Part shown: positions 13,693 to 19,331 of the stretch, piece after piece | How positions within the stretch are numbered: position 1 is the first letter of the stretch | Layout of the letters: each line of letters opens with the position of its first letter | Origin: Hymenochaete sp. R1 | Taxonomy: Eukaryota > Basidiomycota > Agaricomycetes > Hymenochaetales > Hymenochaetaceae | Length of the DNA: 19,331 nt | Reading direction: 5' to 3' | NCBI GenBank assembly: GCA_019400425.1 | Contig: JAFREE010000280.1 | Span: 1-19,331 of the forward strand | The notes under the pieces: generated by a model | Database searches by the model: none | Seen by the model: the letters and a program-made list of their open reading frames with translations, nothing else | What the model was told of the DNA's origin: nothing | Translations under genes and position numbers: made by a program

Positions 13693-14755
13693 GGTACTAC
13701 TGGTACAGATAACATTCCAAAGTTTCTATCAGATCTCTCTTTTTTCTTTCGTTCGAGTCTTGGCTCGTAATAGCATGAGCACCGACGGATGAGGATAACC
13801 TGAGTGCGGCGTAGCGGATCGGAGTCAGAGTCGGACTCGGAGTCGGATTCACGGGTTCGAGTACTAGTACTGGTTACTAGCTACTAGTTTGGGTCCATAG
13901 GTTATTACTATTACTATTAGGTATGTCACGCAGAAGCATAAGCGCAGACGTACGTTTTGCGTGATTTCTCTTTTCGAATGGTTTCGCGATGTCGTAAATG
14001 GGGAGTTGGGAAGCGGGGGATGATGTACGGAGAGAGTAATGTCGCGTGTGCACTTAGAGGACCATTGTTGATAGGGCGAGTCGGAGTAGACCAGAAGGAC
14101 GAGAAGTCCGGGGGCGGGGTTGGGTGGGATGTGTGTCTGGCGTTAGTAGAGAGAGAGGTAAAGAGGGAAAGAGTGCGGGAGTGAAAGAAAAGAGAAAAAA
14201 AGGCGTAGATCAGAGTTTGATTCAAGGGCGCTTTTCGGAAGTTCGGAGGTTGAAGGGAATAGACGCCGCGCCTCGAAGAAGAACACTGAACGGAACGGAT
14301 ACGGCATACCGGCTGATCGGCGAAGTTGGACGGCACCGACACCGAGCCGAATGTCTGTTTCCGCAGACGTCCCCACTCTTTACTTTTACTCTTTACGATT
14401 ATTCGAGTACCAACTGGATTTGCGCTCTTTTTCTTTGGTGTGTCTCTATATCCTCCTGGCTGGCTGATCTGTGTTTTCTCCACCGGAAACTCCGATCGCC
14501 GTGCATACACCTCTCGTCAGCTGATCGACCTGGTACTAGTACTAGTCCTTAAGTCTCTCTTTAAAGACCAAAGGCTTTGAGTGTACTCTCCTTTCGTTCT
14601 AATCTCACCCAACCTTCCGTCCGGATTATTAGCCCGACCATTCCTCGACACCAAACTTATACACTAACAACTTCCAGTTAACTAAACCCACTTAAGACGG
14701 CCGGTGAAGACATCTATTAATATTGTTGCAACCACAACTCGAACCCATTCAAACC

Positions 14756-17700
14756 ATGCCCTCCGTCTCTCCACCTCCACCTCCACTCTACGCAGGCATC
14801 GACCTCCTCGAAGCCCGCCAACTCGCCAACCTCATCACCTCCTCCCTCGCCAAACTCGAACACCAACACTCCGTCCAAGTCGCAGCACCCAGCTCAGCGA
14901 CAAGCCCCGACAACCTACGCAATAGTAATGAAGACGCGCCAGTGGTGGACATGGACGCACGTACGCCCATGCTCACGATTGCGAGTGCGGCGGGTCAGCT
15001 GAGCGCGCTCGTTCGTCCGCCGAATGTCGTTGTTGCGGAGATCGCTGAAGGGGTACGTGCTATTCCGGTTTTTCTTGCTTTTTCGCGTTCCGTGTTCTGT
15101 GCGGTGCTGTTGGTGGACGCGTCGTTTCATTGGGGGGGAGGGGGGGGGAGGGGGAGGACGTCGTCGGCGTCATTTTTTTTACCCCGTTGAATCGCGTAGC
15201 TGACGGTCTTTTTCTCGTCTTTACCTCACCGGACACCCTTTTCTTTTTTACGCGTTCTCCGTCCTCCACTCGGTATACGCGACCCCCCTCCCCCCATCCA
15301 CCGATACCGATCACGCACCCTCCATTGACACGCCCATACCCATGGACGTACTATATACACCAACCACCTCTCGACTGGAATCCGCAACGTTCAAACCCAC
15401 CCCACTGACTCGGAACTGAGAATATTAATGGCGTTCGCGTGGACATCAACGGACCTAATAATAATTAATCCGCGTACCCCGATATGTCAACTCCGACGCA
15501 CCCGTCCTTTCCGTCTCCTCCGTTCGGGATTGTGAATTTCAAATTGGGATCAATTGAATTGGAATGGAATGGATTGAATGGACGGGGACGGGGGACTACT
15601 CTGACTCTGACTCTGAACGTCCAATACTCAACTCAACGCTCCATCACATCACAACTCCCTCCTTCGAACCATCCATTTCTCGTCTCTCGCCTGTCGTTTC
15701 TCGTTCCTATGTGCATACATTAACATCAACACACAACATGAAAATCAACATCCCGCAGAGCACCCTCTCAACCGCCCTCGGCGTCCTCGTCGACGCCAAC
15801 GTCCCCGAGATCATCCGCGGCCTCTCCCTGCTCGCCTCAGACGGATCCGACGGTACAGACAAATCAGATGGCACAGACGAAGGGCTCGCGAAGGACTCGC
15901 GGGGCGTCGCTGTGCGTGATATTGCGGCGCTTTGTGGGGTCGAGGCATCGAGATTGGGTACGTGTATTATTTGTTAGTGTGCTGGTCCTAAATCAGGGGT
16001 GTTTTTTTGTTGGGTTGGGTTGGGTTGTGATGAGATGAGATGAGAGTTTTGCTGACTTCGTTGGTGTTTACGCGCATATAGCCCGTCTCCTCCGCCTACT
16101 AGCAACCCACCACATCTTCCGCGAAGTCCCTCCTCTCCCCTCCCCACCTACTACTAACACCGCCCCGACCGTCCCCCAAGACCGCTTCGCCCACACGCGC
16201 ACCAGCCTCGCCCTCGACTCCCGCGCACCCCTCGAGCAGATCCTCGTCCCCGGCGGAGCTCGGAACTTCGAGAGGATTAAGAGAGGGGAGGTGGTGGTGG
16301 TGGGTGGGAAGGAGACGTTCGTTGGGGAGGAGGGGTATGAGTGTGCGAGGGGACGGTGGGAGAGGAAGTTTGGGATGCCGGGGGAGGGGGCGGCGTTGGC
16401 TGCGTTGGTTAGTGAACTGTACGTGGATGTTTTCCTTTTTGGTTTTCGGTTTTTGTGGTTCTTACTTTACCTGTTTTTTTTTGGTTTGCTTTTTTGGTTG
16501 CGGTCCCTTGATGGCGTGACGTCTCCCCGATCTCTCCCCATCGTCGTCATCCCCCACCGTCCTCGTCGCGTAACCAGCACCGGAGAATCAATGTACAACC
16601 AATCCGGCCTCCGCGACGCCCTCCTCCCCCTCCCCTGCCCTGCCCACGCGCTCAAAAACTCCTCAACAAACGAATGCATAGACGGGAAAGACCACATCCG
16701 ACGAAGGGACATGGAGGACCCCCTCAGGGCGCCGTTTAACTTCGCTAGAGCGGGTACGGGCACGGGCACGGGCACGGGGGTGCTTGGTGGGGTCTTGGAC
16801 GTTGGTAGTAAAGAACGGGGGCGGTTTGTGGATGCGAAGGGAGGTCATGATCGTGATCATGGGGCGATGGGACAGTTGGGACAGGCGCAGAGCTCGCCTG
16901 TGAGTCCTACGTCGACGTTGATGGAGTCGGAGACGCTTGTGGGCTTGGACTCGGATGGGGAGAAAGAGGGGGAGAAGGGGTTGGATGGGGATGGTATTGG
17001 GATCTGTGGGGTCGGAAACTTGAAGGGAGGCTGGGTCGGGGTCGAGGATGTCAAGGATGTCAAGGTGGGTGTTGAGAAGGGTGTTGGAGTCGAAGTCGAT
17101 TCGGCCACGGAGACTCATCTCATTACCACTACCACGAAGAACGTGAACTCGAAACTCGAGGCCGAAGACAAAGACGAAGACGAAGACGAGAGGGAAAGGG
17201 AAAGGGAAAGAGAAAGGGAGAGAGACCCGGCGAACTTGACGATGTACCAGTTCCAGCTCTTACCGGAGAACAAACACCTTCTGCACCGGTTCGGGAACGC
17301 GATGAAGGCGATGGGCGACTTTGCGCCGGGTGACGCTATTCTGAGAGGTACGTTTCGGTTCCGTCGTGGTGGCTTGTTCCTTCTCTGTCGTGTTGCTTAT
17401 CTGGGTTTACGTCGGGGTCGTCGTGCTACGGGAACAGGGTTCGACTGGTCTGCATTGCCCGAAGGGAGCGTCGTGCTGGATGTAGGTGGAGGTGTGGGGA
17501 GCGCGTCGTTGCCCATCGTGCGCGCTAACCCGCACCTGAGGCTCGTCGTGCAGGATTCGGAGGACGTGAGCAAGAACGGGCCTGCTGTAAGTCTCCTCTT
17601 TTCCTTATAGAAAAAGAGAATAGGGTCCGATTCCGATTCCGATTCCGATGGATAACTTCTAACCCACCCTTGAACCCGCCTTGAACATGGAAATCGCAAA

Positions 17701-18442
17701 AACAGTATTGGAAGGTACATTACCCCGAGGCACTCGCCTCTACGCGCGTCGCCTTCCAAGCACACAACTTCTTCGAACCGCAGCCTTCGTTCGAGCATAC
17801 CGTCCAAGACTTCAGGCTCTCCTCGTCCTCGTCCGGCCCATCAGCACCCGCAGCGATACTTATGCGCATGATCATGCACAACTGGCCCGACGCGGAGTGC
17901 GGGAGGATCCTGAGGCATGCGCGCGCTGTCGCGGGGGAGGAGACGAGGTTGGTCGTTGTGGATAGCGTTTTGGAGAGGGCTTGTAGAGTGGGGGCTGGGG
18001 CTGGTGTTGAAGTTGGGGTGGATCATATGACGAGTGGAAAGGCGCCGGAGCCTCTTTTGGCGAATTGGGGGACGGCGAATGGGTTGGCGTATAAGCTCGA
18101 TTTGACGGTGAGTTGCTTTTCCGTTTTTCTCGACTGGGTGCGATCGTCTCTTCTCCTGTCTTGTCGTACCTCCCCCCCCCCCCCCCCATCAATCTCAATC
18201 TTTCTAACTACGAAATTCATCTTCATCTTCGATTTGACTTGACCCGTTCGAACTATTGCTCATCCTTCTCTTCCCCTCCCACCTCATCCCGCTCCATGGA
18301 ACAGATGCTCTGCAACCACAATGCGTGCGAACGCACGCTCCCTGCGTTCGAGGCCTTGCTCGCTCAGAACGGCTGGGCGTTCGAGAGGCTGTATTCGGCG
18401 TGCGAGAGTTGGATGCCGCAGGTTGTTGCGAGGCCGGTTTGA
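14756..18442 (+). CDS. SAM-dependent O-methyltransferase, 7 exons, with large low-complexity insert
   Basis: Class I O-methyltransferase of the plant/fungal type (N-terminal dimerisation domain, Methyltransf_2-like catalytic domain), moving a methyl group from SAM to a hydroxyl, typically on a phenol or polyketide. Exons: 14756-15052, 15759-15957, 16082-16418, 16578-17347, 17438-17586, 17706-18107, 18305-18442; the total is 2292 nt (763 aa plus TGA). Junctions match the family reading, for example split codons giving RLLRLLATHHIF and LRGFDW. Catalytic motifs: DVGGGVG SAM loop (residues 549-555), VVQD ending strand 2 (571-574), MRMIMHNW with the catalytic His642, and PLLANWG. The start ATG has A at -3. 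Family members are usually near 470 aa. The excess sits in an acidic/Gly/Arg-Glu-rich stretch at about residues 336-494, in a smaller insert in exon 3, and in a Ser/Gly/Asp-rich stretch in exon 2. Divergent from the halogenase, 8.4 kb away. Identity is secure; exon 4 internal structure is not. Confidence 0.88.
15053..15758 (+). other. Intron 1 of the O-methyltransferase (706 bp)
   Basis: Donor GTACGT after a GAAGGG codon pair; acceptor CCCGCAG, with a TTAAC-like branch site about 35 bp upstream. Joining the exons in phase 0 restores the expected 19-residue spacing between the RPP motif and the LGVLVDANVPE helix, so no exon appears to be missing inside. It is about ten times longer than the other introns in the window. 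Low-complexity open frames inside it (for example from 15484) are not treated as genes. Confidence 0.7.
15131..15157 (+). repeat. G-rich tract, potential G-quadruplex
   Basis: G7-A-G9-A-G5-A-GG on the transcribed-sense strand inside intron 1 of the methyltransferase. Several runs of three or more G separated by single A residues satisfy the usual quadruplex pattern in DNA or pre-mRNA. Confidence 0.6.
16754..17224 (+). other. Stop-free 471-bp segment: coding insertion or retained/cryptic intron
   Basis: The segment begins with GTACGG and ends with GAGAG. Its length is 157 codons exactly, and it contains no in-frame stop. Removing it joins a codon as G+AC (Asp) and makes the protein read APFNFARAD-PANLTMYQF. 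That spacing looks like the uninterrupted family. Read through, it adds GT repeats, an acidic Lys/Gly/Asp-rich middle and an ER dipeptide run. Against an intron: the 3' end is purine-rich with no pyrimidine tract or clear branch site. Which state is used cannot be decided from sequence alone. Confidence 0.5.
17170..17226 (+). repeat. GACGAA / GGGAAA purine hexamer repeat encoding acidic then Arg-Glu run
   Basis: A pure-purine-rich hexameric tract within exon 4 of the methyltransferase, encoding alternating Asp/Glu and then about nine Arg-Glu pairs. It sits at the right edge of the ambiguous insertion; a matching GGGCAC hexamer run (16754-16779, Gly-Thr) sits at the left edge. Both look like slippage products. 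Confidence 0.8.
17625..17649. repeat. TCCGAT hexamer repeat in intron 5
   Basis: About four copies of TCCGAT within intron 5 (17587-17705) of the methyltransferase, upstream of its TTCTAAC branch-like site. Confidence 0.8.
18172..18187. repeat. C16 homopolymer in intron 6
   Basis: Sixteen consecutive C residues inside the last intron (18108-18304) of the methyltransferase. Length is likely to be polymorphic or uncertain. Confidence 0.85.
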
Positions 18443-19224
18443 TTTGGGGTAGGGGGGATAAAAGGACGAGGGGACGTCCAGGTGGATGAACGGAGATGTT
18501 TGACGGTCCGAGGAAATGGCGTTTTGGAACTGGAGCCAATTCCGAATTCGAATCCAATGGCCAGTGGGAAGTGGGAAGTGGGAAGTGACATGGCGGCGCG
18601 GCAGCAACGAGTGGCGGATGCTGGAGTGGGTGCTGTATCTCGGATTCGGGACGTTCGATGTCAATGTCAATGTTATTATTACTAGTACTGTATTATCAAT
18701 GCGCCGCGCTGACGCACCCTAACAAGCCTCTCACCCCTCCGTCTCTTTTCCCAAGACAAAAACAAAACAAAAACAAAAACGCTTAGTACGTCTTGTTCAT
18801 ATTCTTATGTTCGTTCGAGTCCGAGGAGCTGTAGCTGGTCGACTGTACCGTCAGAGTTCACGTCCACGTTTCACGGTCAAATGACAAGTTAGTCGATTGT
18901 CGATAATCTTCTACCAGTAGCGTACCAGTGCCAGTTCCGATTCATATAAGTTTTTATACACGTGAGACTTGTGAAGACTTGATCCTCTCAACGTTCACGT
19001 CCATGTCCATGTCCATCGGATCCGAGCGTTCCATCTTTTGCATTTCGCGATAAGCTTGCGCGGAACATTCTGTTTCAGAAAGCCAGAGAGGGCGTCTACG
19101 GTACTCTCTAGTAGGAGTGGATAGACACCCGATTTATTTTATCCTGCACACAACTTTCTTTTGATGTGAGATCTGGAAGAAAGAAAAAAACAAACAAACA
19201 GTGGTCGACGTTCGATAATGTTGG
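18443..19224. other. 3' flank of the O-methyltransferase, no gene seen
   Basis: Contains the presumed 3' UTR and terminator region, an AGTGGGA heptamer repeat (18563-18587), A-rich AAAACA repeats near 18760-18780 and a CATGTC hexamer run near 18998-19015. Overlapping short frames on both strands show no domain or splice-consistent extension. Confidence 0.55.
18563..18587. repeat. Heptamer tandem repeat AGTGGGA x3.5
   Basis: Three adjacent AGTGGGA copies plus a partial one, about 120 bp after the methyltransferase stop codon. It shares the 7-bp period of several arrays upstream of the gene but not their sequence. Confidence 0.85.
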
Positions 19225-19226
19225 TA

Positions 19227-19331
19227 CAGTAGTACCTCCGAATAAGCCGCCCCCTCGGTCAGAGTTTAGGGGCGGCTTATTCGGAGGCACGACTTATTGG
19301 CAGACATATGTAATAAAGATCGACGCCTATA
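19227..19331 (+). mobile_element. Candidate left end of a pogo/Tc1-mariner-like DNA transposon (truncated by window)
   Basis: After a TA dinucleotide (19225-19226) the sequence begins CAGTAGTACCTCCG, which resembles the CAGTA...ACCTC termini of pogo/Tigger-type elements that insert at TA. Just inside is a perfect 19-bp inverted repeat (19235-19253 and 19269-19287, 15-base loop); the stem extends outward to about 26 bp with two mismatches. A diverged copy of the arm motif (CGACTTATTGGCAG) follows at about 19290. No transposase frame is visible before the window ends, and the other terminus is outside, so it could be a full element, a non-autonomous derivative or a fragment. Confidence 0.5.
19235..19287. 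repeat. Perfect 19-bp inverted repeat, 15-base loop
   Basis: Left arm CCTCCGAATAAGCCGCCCC (19235-19253) and its exact reverse complement at 19269-19287. It could fold as a strong hairpin. It is interpreted here as a subterminal repeat of the candidate transposon end rather than a terminator. Confidence 0.9.

Larger units (their letters stand above)
9931..14755. other. Low-complexity intergenic region rich in short tandem repeats
   Basis: About 4.8 kb upstream of the methyltransferase consists largely of cryptically simple sequence. It has runs of GACTCG/GAGTCC hexamers, tandem heptamers, trinucleotide AGT/AGC, AACCAA-type tracts and a G14 run. Open frames here (including minus-strand frames of 207 codons at 11337-11960 and 194 codons at 13926-14510) translate to Ser/Pro/His/Arg-rich low-complexity peptides without domains and are treated as chance. 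The last few hundred bases should contain the promoter and 5' UTR of the methyltransferase; a TTTAAA at 14560-14565 is the only TATA-like motif noted. Confidence 0.55.

Noticed and set aside
13840..13875. GGTTCGAGTAC, considered as a tRNA T-arm
   Set aside because: No pairing T stem and no matching acceptor or anticodon arms around it; other TTCGA sites in the window fail the same test.
13926..14510. Minus-strand open frame of 194 codons
   Set aside because: Ser/Pro/Phe-rich composition following purine-rich plus-strand sequence; no motif, and it lies in the expected promoter region of the methyltransferase.

Overview
The window reads as nuclear DNA of a filamentous basidiomycete, most likely an Agaricomycete. 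Its genes are cut by many short GT-AG introns, mostly 45-70 bp. It carries a tyrosine-kinase-like (TKL) protein kinase of a type expanded in mushrooms. It also carries two fungal secondary-metabolism tailoring enzymes with the primary structures typical of this group. No bacterial features, tRNA, rRNA or CRISPR array were seen. All exon models are manual reconstructions from reading frame, splice signals and remembered family structure; no alignment or transcript was available.

Layout: (1) 1-2614, plus strand, 5'-truncated: a TKL-type kinase with complete catalytic motifs, apparently continuing through three further exons into a basic/Ser-rich linker and a C-terminal segment that looks KH-like. 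(2) 2615-4293: no convincing gene. (3) 6328-4294, minus strand: a four-exon flavin-dependent halogenase (614 aa) with FAD-binding and WxWxIP motifs. (4) 6329-14755: 8.4 kb without a confident gene. It holds the halogenase promoter, a stretch of broken ORFs around 7.2-8.9 kb, and from about 9.9 kb a field of short tandem repeats, many with a 7-bp period. (5) 14756-18442, plus strand: a seven-exon SAM-dependent O-methyltransferase (763 aa as modelled, 606 aa if an ambiguous in-frame 471-bp segment is an intron). (6) 18443-19331: 3' flank, then at 19227 what looks like the left end of a TA-inserted pogo/Tc1-mariner-type DNA transposon running off the window.

The halogenase and the O-methyltransferase are divergently transcribed and could act on the same phenolic product (ring chlorination plus O-methylation, the chemistry behind chlorinated methoxy-aromatics of wood- and litter-decay fungi). 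No polyketide synthase, terpene cyclase or other backbone enzyme is present in the window, so that pairing is inference. The kinase is probably an unrelated neighbour.

The most unusual items are the stop-free, exactly intron-shaped insertion inside the methyltransferase, the kinase with a KH-like tail, and the set of unrelated sequences that share a 7-bp tandem period. I did not find clear evidence of a wholly new system.
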